Under the pieces are notes generated by a model that was not told where the DNA came from, made no database searches, and saw nothing but the letters and a program-made list of their open reading frames with translations. The translations under genes were made by a program, and so were the position numbers. DNA of 64,000 nucleotides from Pseudorhizobium flavum (GTDB lineage Bacteria; Pseudomonadota; Alphaproteobacteria; Rhizobiales; Rhizobiaceae): assembly GCF_902502825.2 (NCBI RefSeq), contig NZ_LR723670.1, positions 1,240,001 through 1,304,000 on the forward strand, given 5' to 3'. Shown in pieces: positions 1 through 8,212 of this stretch (position 1 is its first letter; each line of letters begins with the position of its first letter).

Positions 1-1043
1 AGCGACAGCGAGAGATTGATGCCGAGGGGAGGGCGTCGCAGGAAGCGCCACCAGGTCTCGGTTTCGGCAGGTGGCTCCTCTGTCCGGTGCCCGGGCCAGA
101 CGAGGCCCGTACCGGCGATGACGACGAGCAGGGCCAGCGTCGGTGGAGTGATGTCGGGGGTGAAGGCCTCGAAGAGATAGGCCAGAACCCAGCCGCCCAG
201 ACCGAGATTTGCCAGTACCGGCACTAGGGTCCAGCGGCGCAGCCGCGCGGCTGCCGCGGACGCAAGCCACGTGACGGCAAGGAAGGTGAAGAGGACCCAG
301 GGACTGGGCGCGGTCGAGGAAACAAGAGCGGGCGTCACCAGCGATCCCGCAAGTCCAAGCCCGGCGAGTGCCTGTCCGTGCAGCAGCGACAGGGCGACGG
401 TGCCAAGGGAGATCACGCCGAGCAGCACGAAGGCAGGGGTCGCGCCGATGAAGCCATAATAGCCATGCGCGGCGTAGGTAGCGCCGAGCAGCGTGATTGC
501 GCCGGCAGCCGTCAGGGCGCCAGGGATCATGGCATTGCCGTAGCGGTCGGCGATCGGCTCGATCATCCGGCGTCGAATGGCCTCACCAGTGCCGATCAGG
601 AGGAGGCCGAATATCCCGGCCAGGATGAGACGCGTTTGGGGCCCGATCAGGCCGCTTTCGATCGAATACCGGATGAGGAAGATCCCGCCGAGGGCAAGCG
701 CCACGCCGCCAACCCACACGGCCCAGCGCGCACCGAGATTGCTCTCCAGCGTGTCGCGAGGCCCTTCCTTGTCCTGGAGAGGCTTCATTTCAGGGACAGC
801 GCCCTCCCGCGCCGCAGTCGCAACGGCAGCGTCTGCTGCGGCTTCCGCCGTGTCCTCCGCCAGCGTCGCCAAACCTTCGGCCTCCGTCTCGGAGACTACC
901 GCATCCGGCCGAGCCACGGGGGCGAGAGCGTCGACCCGCTGCCTCATGGCGAGGAGTTCATCCTCGACCCTCGCCAGCCTGTGCGAGGTCTTTCTTTGCC
1001 AGGCGATTGCCAGCACGATGGCGATGAGCAGTAGAAGTTCCAT
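1..1043 (-). CDS. DUF2339 family multi-pass membrane protein, C-terminus missing at window edge
   Basis: The reading frame starts with ATG at 1043 and stays open to the left edge, so only about 347 N-terminal residues are present; full members are usually several hundred residues longer. Residues 1-14 form a hydrophobic anchor, followed by a charged coiled-coil-like stretch and an Ala/Glu-rich linker. A family-typical segment follows near residues 100-125 (LGARWAVWVGGVALALGG, then FLIRYSIE), after which hydrophobic helices repeat to the edge. DUF2339 proteins are large polytopic inner-membrane proteins of unknown function. The gene is divergent from the ABC importer gene at 1297. The family call is good; the role is unknown. 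Confidence 0.82.
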   Translation of the reverse strand, partial: MELLLLIAIVLAIAWQRKTSHRLARVEDELLAMRQRVDALAPVARPDAVVSETEAEGLATLAEDTAEAAADAAVATAAREGAVPEMKPLQDKEGPRDTLESNLGARWAVWVGGVALALGGIFLIRYSIESGLIGPQTRLILAGIFGLLLIGTGEAIRRRMIEPIADRYGNAMIPGALTAAGAITLLGATYAAHGYYGFIGATPAFVLLGVISLGTVALSLLHGQALAGLGLAGSLVTPALVSSTAPSPWVLFTFLAVTWLASAAAARLRRWTLVPVLANLGLGGWVLAYLFEAFTPDITPPTLALLVVIAGTGLVWPGHRTEEPPAETETWWRFLRRPPLGINLSLS

Positions 1044-1072
1044 GAAGGTCGCCCGGTCCCGAGAATGTTCCG

Positions 1073-1101
1073 CTTATACATGCCACCGGCGAAAACCAAA
1101 A
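1073..1101 (-). promoter_or_regulatory. Possible promoter of the DUF2339 gene
   Basis: On the minus strand a TATAAG hexamer (rc of 1073-1078) lies about 30 bases upstream of the ATG at 1043. The -35 position at 17-base spacing reads TTTTGG, which is weak. Only the -10 element is convincing. Confidence 0.3.
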
Positions 1102-1245
1102 CCGGGGAGCGTCCTTGGTAGCGTGGTGTTGGCCGATGCTCCCTTTCTGGGCAAGCTGCCTTCGTCACGGCCTCTGCTGGACTAGTTATTGTGCATTGCA
1201 AAATTTGGTGAATTTCTAGGCAGATATCGCTTGCGCACCGTCCCT

Positions 1246-1281
1246 CTTGCTGGTTTGAATGAGGCATCAAAAACCAGCAGG
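1246..1281 (+). promoter_or_regulatory. Stem-loop overlapping the ribosome binding site of the ABC binding-protein gene
   Basis: Bases 1246-1256 (CTTGCTGGTTT) can pair with 1271-1281 (AAACCAGCAGG), giving about 11 base pairs including one G-U, closed by a 14-base loop. The 3' arm runs into the AGGGG Shine-Dalgarno at 1279-1283. The fold would therefore mask part of the ribosome binding site of the gene starting at 1297. The pairing is visible in the sequence; a regulatory role is inference. Confidence 0.45.
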
Positions 1282-1296
1282 GGAATGACAATAACA

Positions 1297-2328
1297 ATGT
1301 TCACGCGTCGATACTTCACCAAGCTCACAGCTGCGGCAGCCGTTGCCGTCGGCATCGGACTGCCCTCAGTCGCTCTGGCAGAGACGGCCATCAAGTTCAC
1401 GCTCGACTGGAAGTTCGAGGGGCCGGCTGCAGGTTTCCTGCTTGCAGCCGATAAGGGATACTTCAAGGAGGAAGGGCTCGACGTCACCATCGACACCGGC
1501 AACGGCTCGGTTGAGGCAATCCCGCGCGTCGCCACCGGCACCTACCAGATGGGTTTCGGCGACATCAATTCGCTGATCAAGTTCCTCGACGAGGACCCGT
1601 CCCAGAAGGTCAAGGCCGTCATGATGGTCTATGAGCGTCCAACGTTTGCGGTCGTTGGCCGCAAGTCGCTCGGCGTCACCGAAGATCCGAAGTCGCTCGA
1701 GGGGAAGAAGCTCGGTGCTCCGCCGCCGGATGGCGCCTTTGCCCAGTGGAAGGCCTTCAAGGAAGCTGCGGGCATCGACGACAGCAACATCACCATAGAG
1801 TCGATCGGCTTCCCGGTCCGCGAGCCAATGCTCGCCAAGGGCGACGTAGATGCGGTGTTCGGCTTCGCCTTCTCCGTGATCCTCAACCTCAAGGCGCAGG
1901 GAATCGCTGACGACGACATCGCCACCATCCTGATGGCCGAAAATGGCCTCAACCTCTATGGCAACGCCGTACTGGTGAACACCGACTTCGCGGCGGAAAA
2001 CCCCGAGGCGGTGAAGGGCTTCCTGAGAGCGCTGGCCAAGGGATTTGCCGATGCTGTCGCCAACCCCGAGGAAGGCGTGGCCGCAGTCCTCAAGCGCAAC
2101 GAGACGCTCAATACCGATATCGAGGTCGAGCGCCTCACCATGGCGAACGCCATGAACATTAAGACGCCTTATGTGGTCGAAAATGGCTTCGGCGGCGTCG
2201 AAATGGAGCGCCTCGGCGCCTCGATCGAGACCCTCAAGGTCTCGATGGGTCTGAAGGGCAATGTAAAGACGGACCAGGTATTCGACCCGAGCTTCCTGCC
2301 TGCCAAGGAAGAGCGGATGCTGCCGTAA
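1297..2328 (+). CDS. ABC transporter periplasmic substrate-binding protein, NMT1/THI5 - nitrate/taurine class
   Basis: A 343-residue periplasmic binding protein for a three-gene importer (binding protein, ATPase, permease). The N-terminus carries a TRRYFTK motif fitting the twin-arginine (Tat) consensus, a hydrophobic stretch and an SVALA cleavage site near residue 28. The mature part begins with a FTLDW segment and a GYFKEEGLDV stretch typical of NMT1/THI5-like and SsuA/TauA proteins. ATG at 1297 is preferred over ATG 1285 because AGGGG at 1279-1283 is 13 bases from the former but only one from the latter. The substrate (pyrimidine, sulfonate, nitrate or similar) cannot be read from sequence. 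A stem-loop follows the stop. Confidence 0.85.
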   Translation: MFTRRYFTKLTAAAAVAVGIGLPSVALAETAIKFTLDWKFEGPAAGFLLAADKGYFKEEGLDVTIDTGNGSVEAIPRVATGTYQMGFGDINSLIKFLDEDPSQKVKAVMMVYERPTFAVVGRKSLGVTEDPKSLEGKKLGAPPPDGAFAQWKAFKEAAGIDDSNITIESIGFPVREPMLAKGDVDAVFGFAFSVILNLKAQGIADDDIATILMAENGLNLYGNAVLVNTDFAAENPEAVKGFLRALAKGFADAVANPEEGVAAVLKRNETLNTDIEVERLTMANAMNIKTPYVVENGFGGVEMERLGASIETLKVSMGLKGNVKTDQVFDPSFLPAKEERMLP

Positions 2329-2358
2329 GAGCGGCGCTCCGGATTGATCACCGTGACC

Positions 2359-2378
2359 TCCCCCGGTCTCGCGGGGGA
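2359..2378 (+). other. Intercistronic stem-loop after the binding-protein gene
   Basis: TCCCCCG (2359-2365) pairs with CGGGGGA (2372-2378) around a six-base loop. It lies 30 bases past the binding-protein stop and before the ATPase gene, with no T-run behind it. It resembles hairpins that protect the mRNA of the abundant binding protein or attenuate transcription. It is not a classic terminator. Confidence 0.5.
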
Positions 2379-2436
2379 AGTGTCAGACTACGGCGGGCAA
2401 GAGGCGCCCAAGCGCCCTGACGAAAAGAAGAAGACA

Positions 2437-3225
2437 ATGTCCCATCTCGTATCCATCGACGACGTCGACATGCGTTATGGCGGGGCGGACGGCACGCTCG
2501 CCGTGTCCGGCCTCACCATGCGCGTTGCCAAGGGTGAGTTCGCCGCCGTCGTCGGTCCCTCCGGCTGTGGCAAGTCGACCCTGATGAAGCTGGTCACCGG
2601 CCTGCATATACCGCAGAAGGGCACGGTGATCGTCGCCGGTCAGCAGGTGACGAAGCCGGTTTCCATCGTCGGAATGGCGTTCCAGAACCCGACCATGCTG
2701 CCCTGGCGCACCACGCTGGAGAACATCCTCCTGCCGCTGGAGATCGTCGAGAAGCACCGCCATCGCTTGCGGGCAAACAAGAAGGAGTACGTCGCCAAGG
2801 CGGAGCATCTCCTGGAACTCGTCGGCCTCAAGGGCTTCGGCTCGAAGTTTCCTTGGCAGTTGTCCGGCGGGATGCAGCAACGCGCCAACCTCTGTCGTGC
2901 GCTGATCCACGAGCCGGAACTCCTGATGCTCGACGAGCCCTTCGGAGCGCTCGATGCCTTTACCCGCGAGGAACTCTGGTGCGTGATCCGCGACCTTCAC
3001 GCGGCACAGGGTGTCACCATCGTGCTCGTCACCCATGACCTGCGCGAAGCGGCCTTCCTCGCCGACAAGATATTCGTGATGAGCGCGCGCCCCGGCCGAA
3101 TCCTGCGGGAGCACCAGGTCCCCTTTGAGCGTCCGCGCGATCTTGAGGTCATGTACGAGGCACGCTTCACCGATCTCGTGCATGAGCTCCACGGCGAGAT
3201 CGCCAATGCGAGGGTCGCAGCATGA
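2437..3225 (+). CDS. ABC transporter ATP-binding protein (SsuB/TauB/NrtD class)
   Basis: A 262-residue nucleotide-binding subunit of the importer. Walker [10 protein letters not shown] is at residues 40-48, the Q-loop follows near AFQNPTMLPW, the signature LSGGMQQR is at 142-149 and Walker B LLMLDEP at 162-168; the switch histidine is in LVTHD. The LPWRT sequence after the Q-loop is typical of nitrate/sulfonate/taurine ATPases. ATG 2437 follows a purine-rich AAGAAGAAGAC; the frame is open upstream but that part does not resemble the family. The stop overlaps the permease start (ATGA at 3222). Confidence 0.92.
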   Translation: MSHLVSIDDVDMRYGGADGTLAVSGLTMRVAKGEFAAVVGPSGCGKSTLMKLVTGLHIPQKGTVIVAGQQVTKPVSIVGMAFQNPTMLPWRTTLENILLPLEIVEKHRHRLRANKKEYVAKAEHLLELVGLKGFGSKFPWQLSGGMQQRANLCRALIHEPELLMLDEPFGALDAFTREELWCVIRDLHAAQGVTIVLVTHDLREAAFLADKIFVMSARPGRILREHQVPFERPRDLEVMYEARFTDLVHELHGEIANARVAA

Positions 3226-4040
3226 CGATTGTGACCGAAACCACCCCTCCGTCGACCGGCCCAAAGGTGAAGCCCATGCGCATCAACTGGGTGCGTGCCG
3301 CCCCTTGGCTCTACACGCTTGGTCTCTTCCTGGGCTGGGAACTGCTGGTGATCGTCCTTGATACGCCGGTGACGGTACTGCCCGCGCCGAGCCGCGTCTT
3401 CCAGGCGGTTGTTCAGTACTGGTCGGCAATCTGGAAGAACTCGCTGCAGACGCTGTTTACGACTACGCTCGGTTTTGGCCTTGCAGTTGTCGGCGGGCTG
3501 GCGCTCGGCCTCTTCATCGGCTGGTCGAAGACGATCTACGCTGGTCTCTACCCGCTGATGATCGGCTTCAATGCCATCCCGAAGGTCGCGGTTGTCCCGA
3601 TTCTCGTCATCTGGTTCGGGATCGGAACGATCCCGGCGGTCATCACCGCCTTCCTGATCTCCTTCTTCCCCATCGTCGTCAACGTCGCGACCGGGCTGGC
3701 CACCATCGAACCGGAGACGGAGGACGTGCTGCGTGCGCTTGGCGCTCGCAAGATGGACATCATGCTGAAGGTCGGCATCCCTCGTTCGATGCCCTACTTC
3801 TTCGGCTCGCTGAAGATCGCCATCACCCTTGCTTTCGTCGGCTCGGTCCTGAGCGAGACGGTGGCTGCGAACTATGGCCTCGGCAATATGATGAGCTCGG
3901 CGCAGAGCCAGTTCAATGTGCCCCTGGTATTCGCGGGGCTCCTGGCGCTCGCTGTCGAAGGCATCGCCATGTACGCGCTGATGGCCTGGATCGAGAAGCG
4001 CATGACCGGTTGGGCGCACCGCTCCACCATGTCGCACTGA
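3222..4040 (+). CDS. ABC transporter permease (SsuC/TauC class)
   Basis: A 272-residue inner-membrane permease with about six hydrophobic helices. The cytoplasmic EAA-like loop is visible as EPETEDVLRALGARKMDIM, with the family glycine in LGARK, followed by IPRSMPYFFGSLKIA, as in sulfonate/taurine/nitrate permeases. The start overlaps the ATPase stop by four bases, implying translational coupling. It is the last gene of the importer operon, and a GC-rich hairpin at 4051-4074 separates it from the converging mscS-type gene. Confidence 0.92.
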   Translation: MTIVTETTPPSTGPKVKPMRINWVRAAPWLYTLGLFLGWELLVIVLDTPVTVLPAPSRVFQAVVQYWSAIWKNSLQTLFTTTLGFGLAVVGGLALGLFIGWSKTIYAGLYPLMIGFNAIPKVAVVPILVIWFGIGTIPAVITAFLISFFPIVVNVATGLATIEPETEDVLRALGARKMDIMLKVGIPRSMPYFFGSLKIAITLAFVGSVLSETVAANYGLGNMMSSAQSQFNVPLVFAGLLALAVEGIAMYALMAWIEKRMTGWAHRSTMSH

Positions 4041-4050
4041 GACGTGGCGA

Positions 4051-4074
4051 GGCCCGGAATGTCTCCTCCGGGCC
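4051..4074. terminator. Hairpin between convergent genes, probable bidirectional terminator
   Basis: GGCCCGGA (4051-4058) and TCCGGGCC (4067-4074) form a perfect 8-bp stem with an 8-base loop, between the permease stop (4040) and the end of the mscS-type gene (4083). A U-run is poor on both strands, so the terminator call rests on position and stem strength. Confidence 0.55.
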
Positions 4075-4082
4075 CTGTCCTA

Positions 4083-4976
4083 TCAGTTGCGCGTCTGAGG
4101 GGCCTGTTCCGATAGCTGCAGCAGCGGCGGCCGGTCTTCGTCGGGCGGAGCATGATAGGTGACCTGCGGATAGGGGATTGTGATCCCCTGCTGGTCGAAG
4201 GCTTCCTTGACCTCTTTCGTGATGTCGCGGCTGGTCGCCCACCAGACGGAACTGTTGGCCCAGTAGCGCATGGCCAGCACGACGGCACTGTCGCCGAGGT
4301 CCATGACGAAGGCGGTCGGCGCAGGATTGTCGAGGACGCGCTCGTCGCCTTTTGCAACCTGCAGCATGATGCCGATCGCCTTGTCGATGTCGTCCTCGTA
4401 GGCGATCCCCACCTTGAAATCATGCATGCGGGTGGAAAGGCGGCTGTAGTTCGTTACCGGCACGTTCCAGAGCAGCGAGTTGGGCGCGAGGCGGTAGAGC
4501 CCGTCATATGTCTTCAGCTCGGTGGCAAACAGCCCGATGTCCTGCACAATACCGTTGATGCTTCCCGTATCGATATATTCCCCGACCCGGAACGGCCGCA
4601 GCACAAGAAGCATGATACCCGCGGCAATGTTCTGCAGTGTGCCTTGCAGGGCCAATCCAATAGCCAGACCGATCGCGCCGAGTGCGGCCAGAATGGATGC
4701 CGTCTGGACGCCAAACTGGCCGAGCACCATCACGAAGACGATGACCAGGATCGCATAGCGAATGACGTTGGAGAAGAACTGCGCAAGCGTGGCATCGATG
4801 CCGTGAATGCTGGACAACCCGCGATAGGCCCAACGGCTGAGAACGCCGGAGGCGATCCATCCGATCGCCAGCAGAATAATCGCGCCGAGGATTGAAAAGG
4901 CATACTGCACCGCCAGCGCCGAAAGTTGTGCCAGCGCAGCCCGGGTCGCTACGAAGAAGTCGGATGCTTGGTCCAT
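4083..4976 (-). CDS. Small-conductance mechanosensitive channel, MscS family
   Basis: A 297-residue inner-membrane channel that opens on membrane tension to relieve hypo-osmotic shock. Hydrophobic helices precede the pore helix, seen as ILAALGAIGLAIGLALQGTL, the Gly/Ala-rich TM3 typical of MscS. The beta domain follows (FRVGEYIDTGSINGIVQDIG, then a PNSLLWN segment). ATG 4976 is chosen because AAAGGGAG lies about 10 bases upstream; the frame runs further upstream without family features. Its length fits the short MscS class. It is convergent with the ABC importer. Confidence 0.93.
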   Translation of the reverse strand: MDQASDFFVATRAALAQLSALAVQYAFSILGAIILLAIGWIASGVLSRWAYRGLSSIHGIDATLAQFFSNVIRYAILVIVFVMVLGQFGVQTASILAALGAIGLAIGLALQGTLQNIAAGIMLLVLRPFRVGEYIDTGSINGIVQDIGLFATELKTYDGLYRLAPNSLLWNVPVTNYSRLSTRMHDFKVGIAYEDDIDKAIGIMLQVAKGDERVLDNPAPTAFVMDLGDSAVVLAMRYWANSSVWWATSRDITKEVKEAFDQQGITIPYPQVTYHAPPDEDRPPLLQLSEQAPQTRN

Positions 4977-5061
4977 GGATTGATTGCTCCCTTTCACGGC
5001 CCCGGCCCTAATTGGTGCGGGTGCCGGGGAGGTCAAGGAAGCGTGTGGCTAGGGAGGCAGT

Positions 5062-5580
5062 CTAGCTCCGCAACGGCAGGAGGAAGGATGCTCGCCCGTC
5101 GGTCTCGGCGCCGCGGCCGATCCTCTTGATCGCCGCGATCAGCCGGCCATTACGTCCGAGAAGCCGATCGCCGAATTCGATCAGACGCGGGTTTGGCGTC
5201 GCGTGCGGCGCGACCTGGCGGAGCCGAGCTGCCAGTTCGACGTCGTCCTCGTCCGGATCAACGGCGAGCGAGGCGATCACCGCGGCGGCGGGTGAACGGG
5301 AAACGCCCATCCAGCAGTGGATCACCATGGGCGATGCCCGGTCCCACTGGCGTGCGAAGTCGATCAACTGCGCAACATGCTCCTCGGCCGGCGCCACCAG
5401 GTCGCCCGTGCCGGCGAAGGCGATGTCGTTCATCCGGAGAACGAGGTGACGTTCCGCAGAAATGAGACCGGGGCGGTGGAAGTCATGCTTCTCCGCCATG
5501 AGGCTGACCAGATGCGTCGCCCCGTGGCGTGCCGAGAGCTCGGCTATGCTGGCGAGTGGGCAGACGACGATCCCGCTCAA
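5062..5580 (-). CDS. Cysteine-based tyrosine/dual-specificity phosphatase-like protein
   Basis: A 172-residue protein with the PTP signature CX5R: HCWMGVSRS, with nucleophile Cys89 and Arg95. Upstream MNDIAF may supply the acid loop region. This matches the small bacterial protein-tyrosine-phosphatase-like family found in rhizobia; the substrate is unknown. Its start overlaps the stop of the HD-domain gene by four bases (ATGA at 5577-5580), so it is the last gene of a tightly coupled ygfZ-HD-PTP operon. Catalytic residues are intact. Confidence 0.83.
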   Translation of the reverse strand: MSGIVVCPLASIAELSARHGATHLVSLMAEKHDFHRPGLISAERHLVLRMNDIAFAGTGDLVAPAEEHVAQLIDFARQWDRASPMVIHCWMGVSRSPAAAVIASLAVDPDEDDVELAARLRQVAPHATPNPRLIEFGDRLLGRNGRLIAAIKRIGRGAETDGRASFLLPLRS

Positions 5581-6191
5581 GCGCAGACCTCCGACAGGCG
5601 CTCGGCATCCAGTTCAGCGAATCGCTTCAGAAAACGAGACTGTGCTTCCAGGGCCGGCATGGGCTCCAGCATCAGCATGTCCCGCGTAATGCCGCGTGGC
5701 TGGCCAAAGAATTTCCGTGCTTCCTCGACCGAAAAACCTGCAAGTTCCGTCGCTTCGAAAAAGGCGGCGACGGTGTCGGCCTTCTTGATCTGTGTCTTCA
5801 ACTCCTGGCCGGGATGCGCCGGTAGCCCGAACCGCAGGTGTATCGCCGCCTCGAGCCGGTGCTCGACGGTCTTGTAGCCGCCCCCGACTACCGATTTGAA
5901 CGGCGAGATCATGTCGCCGATCACATATTCCGGCGCGTCGTGCAGCAAAGCCATCATCAGGTTCTGGCAGTCACTGTCCGTGCATCGCCGGAACACCTCC
6001 TCCACGACCAGGCAGTGCTGGGCGACGGAAAAGGCGTGGTCGCCGCGGGTCTGGCCGTTCCATCGGGCAACGCGGGCAAGCCCGTGGGCGATATCGGAGA
6101 TCTCGACATCGAGCGGCGAGGGGTCGAGCAGGTCGAGGCGTCGGCCGGACAGCATCCGCTGCCAGGCGCGGGGCGATCTGGTGCCGCTCAC
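5577..6191 (-). CDS. HD-domain phosphohydrolase, YfbR-like (5'-deoxynucleotidase family)
   Basis: A 204-residue soluble protein with an HD metal site: GDHAFSVAQH (about 50-59), LLHDAPEYVIGD with His84-Asp85, and KKADTVAAFFEA further on. This layout matches YfbR and related HD hydrolases that dephosphorylate deoxynucleoside monophosphates; the exact substrate here is inferred from family. It overlaps the upstream ygfZ stop and the downstream phosphatase start by four bases each, so the three genes are probably translated from one message. Confidence 0.83.
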   Translation of the reverse strand: MSGTRSPRAWQRMLSGRRLDLLDPSPLDVEISDIAHGLARVARWNGQTRGDHAFSVAQHCLVVEEVFRRCTDSDCQNLMMALLHDAPEYVIGDMISPFKSVVGGGYKTVEHRLEAAIHLRFGLPAHPGQELKTQIKKADTVAAFFEATELAGFSVEEARKFFGQPRGITRDMLMLEPMPALEAQSRFLKRFAELDAERLSEVCA

Positions 6192-7033
6192 GAGCCGGCC
6201 TCTTGCTCATCGGAGGGGAAGGCCAGCCCGCTCCAGGCGGGAAGCCGCACGGTCACCGGCGTTGCGCCTGCCAGAACCGGCGTACCGGCGGCGATCGCCG
6301 CGCCGACGCGATCTGTTCGAAGGATGGCAAGGCCAGCGCGCCCGCATCCCGTGCCGAGCGTGCCGGCGGGCTTTCCTCCGGCGATGATCTCCGTTCCCGT
6401 CGGTGGAAGCAGGTCGTCAGCCGCAATCTGCACAAGGCGGCGTCGCGCAGTGCCTCGATGCTGCATGCGGGACACGACCTCCTGGCCAACATAGCAGCCC
6501 TTGCGGAACGAAAGTCCGCCGTTGAGGTCCATCAGGATATCATGCGGAAATGCGTCCTGGAGTGCGTAGTCCACGCCCGAAGCGGCGACACCAGCCTTCA
6601 CCCTCAGCGCCTCGTAGTCTCCGTCGAAGAAACCTGTGTCAACCAACCCTGGCATACGCGTGAGCGCGATGCCGGCGTGATCGAAGCGCGAATCGGCAAC
6701 GCCGCCCGCCACTTCATCCTCTCCCCAGACGACGGTCGCTCCCTGCTGCTCCAGGACTGCAATCTCGACGGCGGCCCGCAGCTTGTACATGGTCAGCCGA
6801 CGCACGAGCGCGTCCTGCTGCACGGCCTCCGTTTCGATGAGGAAGCCGTCGCCATCCCGCCAGATGATGAAGTCGAACAGGATCTTGCCCTGTGGCGTCA
6901 GCAGCGCCCCCGGTTTCGCGACCCCGTCCGGCAAGGAGACGATGTCGGTCGTGATGAGGTTCTGCAGGAAGTGCTCTGCCTCCTGGCCGGAAATGCGGAG
7001 GAAGCGTCGCTCGGGAAGATGGGCCGCTGGCAT
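6188..7033 (-). CDS. ygfZ: Folate-binding Fe-S cluster repair/assembly protein YgfZ (GcvT-like)
   Basis: A 281-residue tetrahydrofolate-dependent protein that supports assembly and repair of [4Fe-4S] enzymes. The diagnostic KGCYVGQE motif is at residues 178-185, preceded by FPHDILMDLNGGLSFR and followed by a C-terminal barrel-like segment. The N-terminus (LRISGQEAEHFLQNLITTDI) is the typical GcvT/YgfZ opening. It is the first gene of the ygfZ-HD-PTP operon, overlapping the HD gene by four bases. Confidence 0.93.
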   Translation of the reverse strand: MPAAHLPERRFLRISGQEAEHFLQNLITTDIVSLPDGVAKPGALLTPQGKILFDFIIWRDGDGFLIETEAVQQDALVRRLTMYKLRAAVEIAVLEQQGATVVWGEDEVAGGVADSRFDHAGIALTRMPGLVDTGFFDGDYEALRVKAGVAASGVDYALQDAFPHDILMDLNGGLSFRKGCYVGQEVVSRMQHRGTARRRLVQIAADDLLPPTGTEIIAGGKPAGTLGTGCGRAGLAILRTDRVGAAIAAGTPVLAGATPVTVRLPAWSGLAFPSDEQEAGS

Positions 7034-7108
7034 GTCAAAAATCTCGGATTGTCAGACCCAAGAGTTAGGCGTTCAGGCCGGATCGGGCAAGACCGCAGGA
7101 GGGCTAGA

Positions 7109-7837
7109 TCAGTCGCCGCCGGTGAGGGACTTCCATTCTCCGTCAGGCGTGATCGCCAGGCGGTAGAAGTTGTAGTTGCCGCCTTCCTCCATTCCCATCA
7201 GGTCGCCAGCAGTCACAATCCGCAGCAATTCCACCCGCTCCGGCGGCGTCAGGGATGCCAGCGGCTTTCCGGCAAAGTACGGCCACACATAGGCTTCCTC
7301 CTCCGTGCCAGCATCCATCCGGACCGCTCCGCTCGATAGGATGTCGAGGAGAATTGCGAGGATCTCCAGGCCTTCCGGATCGCCGGAATAGCTTCGCAAC
7401 GCGTCGATGGGGTCGCTGATGTCGCCGTTGATGATCGTCTGCCGAGGACCGGTCGTCAGCGGCCGCAGTCGCTCGACGTCTCCGGAAGCCGCGGCCTCGA
7501 CCAGCAGTTCGCGCATTCGGCGAACCGGTTCCGGCAGGAGTGTAGGATCAAGGATGATCTCGGCGGCGACGGGGTCGCCTGCCTCCGGCGTCACGACTTC
7601 CTGTGCGCCGTCGTTGCGCGGTACAGACCGGTTGATCAGGGGCTCGGGAAGAGGCAGGCCCGGAGCCACATCCTCGCTCTCTTCGACCGCTTGCTCCCGG
7701 CTATCCTGCCCGCGATTGGAACCGAATTCGGAAAGTGCGACCGTGGAGACGGGGAAGAGAGCAACAACCAGCAGCGCACCGAGCGCAATTCTGCCGGCGG
7801 CAAGGCATTTTTCGAAGCTTCCCGGTGCCTGGTGCAT
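7109..7837 (-). CDS. Conserved exported or membrane-anchored protein of unknown function
   Basis: A 242-residue protein with an N-terminal hydrophobic segment (about residues 14-32), then an acidic, proline-rich linker and a C-terminal soluble domain from about residue 95. The tail ends in ITPDGEWKSLTGGD. I do not recognise a named family. ATG 7837 is preceded by AGGG; the frame continues upstream but there it only shadows the 86-residue gene at 7854-8114. That gene ends 16 bases upstream, so the two probably form an operon. The domain looks periplasmic; no catalytic motif is evident. Confidence 0.72.
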   Translation of the reverse strand: MHQAPGSFEKCLAAGRIALGALLVVALFPVSTVALSEFGSNRGQDSREQAVEESEDVAPGLPLPEPLINRSVPRNDGAQEVVTPEAGDPVAAEIILDPTLLPEPVRRMRELLVEAAASGDVERLRPLTTGPRQTIINGDISDPIDALRSYSGDPEGLEILAILLDILSSGAVRMDAGTEEEAYVWPYFAGKPLASLTPPERVELLRIVTAGDLMGMEEGGNYNFYRLAITPDGEWKSLTGGD

Positions 7838-7853
7838 CGGAACGCCCTGCGCT

Positions 7854-8114
7854 TTATTGAAGACTGCGTTCCGGAGAGAATTCGCCCGCCAGCATCCGCT
7901 CGCGAAGGGTCTCCAGCATGGCTTCGGCGCCCATTTCGCCGTGGATGCGGATCGTCTCGCGCATGGCGAGCGCGAAAGCGGCATCGGCAATGATCTCGGG
8001 CTCGATGCCGTCCGCCATTCCGTCCGCCCAGGCCTCGTTCTGGTATTCCAGCGCAACCTGCATCTTCTCATGGACAATCATGTCGTCGATTTCGTTGCGG
8101 CCTGTCTGCATCAT
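7854..8114 (-). CDS. Small conserved helical protein of unknown function
   Basis: An 86-residue soluble, acidic, mostly helical protein with no hydrophobic segment. It has an ADGMADGIEPEIIADAAFAL stretch and an FSPERSLQ tail. I recognise no family. It is preferred over the overlapping frame because that frame gives an Arg/Pro/Ser-rich, low-complexity product. It lies immediately upstream of the exported protein at 7109-7837 and is probably cotranscribed with it. Confidence 0.65.
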   Translation of the reverse strand: MMQTGRNEIDDMIVHEKMQVALEYQNEAWADGMADGIEPEIIADAAFALAMRETIRIHGEMGAEAMLETLRERMLAGEFSPERSLQ

Positions 8115-8212
8115 GTCTTCCTCGGTGACCCGTGGGTTACTTCGTCGTTAAGGACTCTAGCAGCCTTTTACCAAAACGACACGGTCTGCTGGCGAAGGAG
8201 GTAAATAATACC

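Noticed and set aside
1044..1296. TPP or other metabolite riboswitch before the THI5/NMT1-like receptor gene
   Set aside because: None of the conserved TPP-riboswitch segments (CTGAGA and the downstream conserved block) is present.
7838..8077. N-terminal extension of the exported protein gene at 7109-7837
   Set aside because: The extension is Arg/Ser/Pro-rich and overlaps the 86-residue gene in another frame; the signal-like segment starts after ATG 7837.
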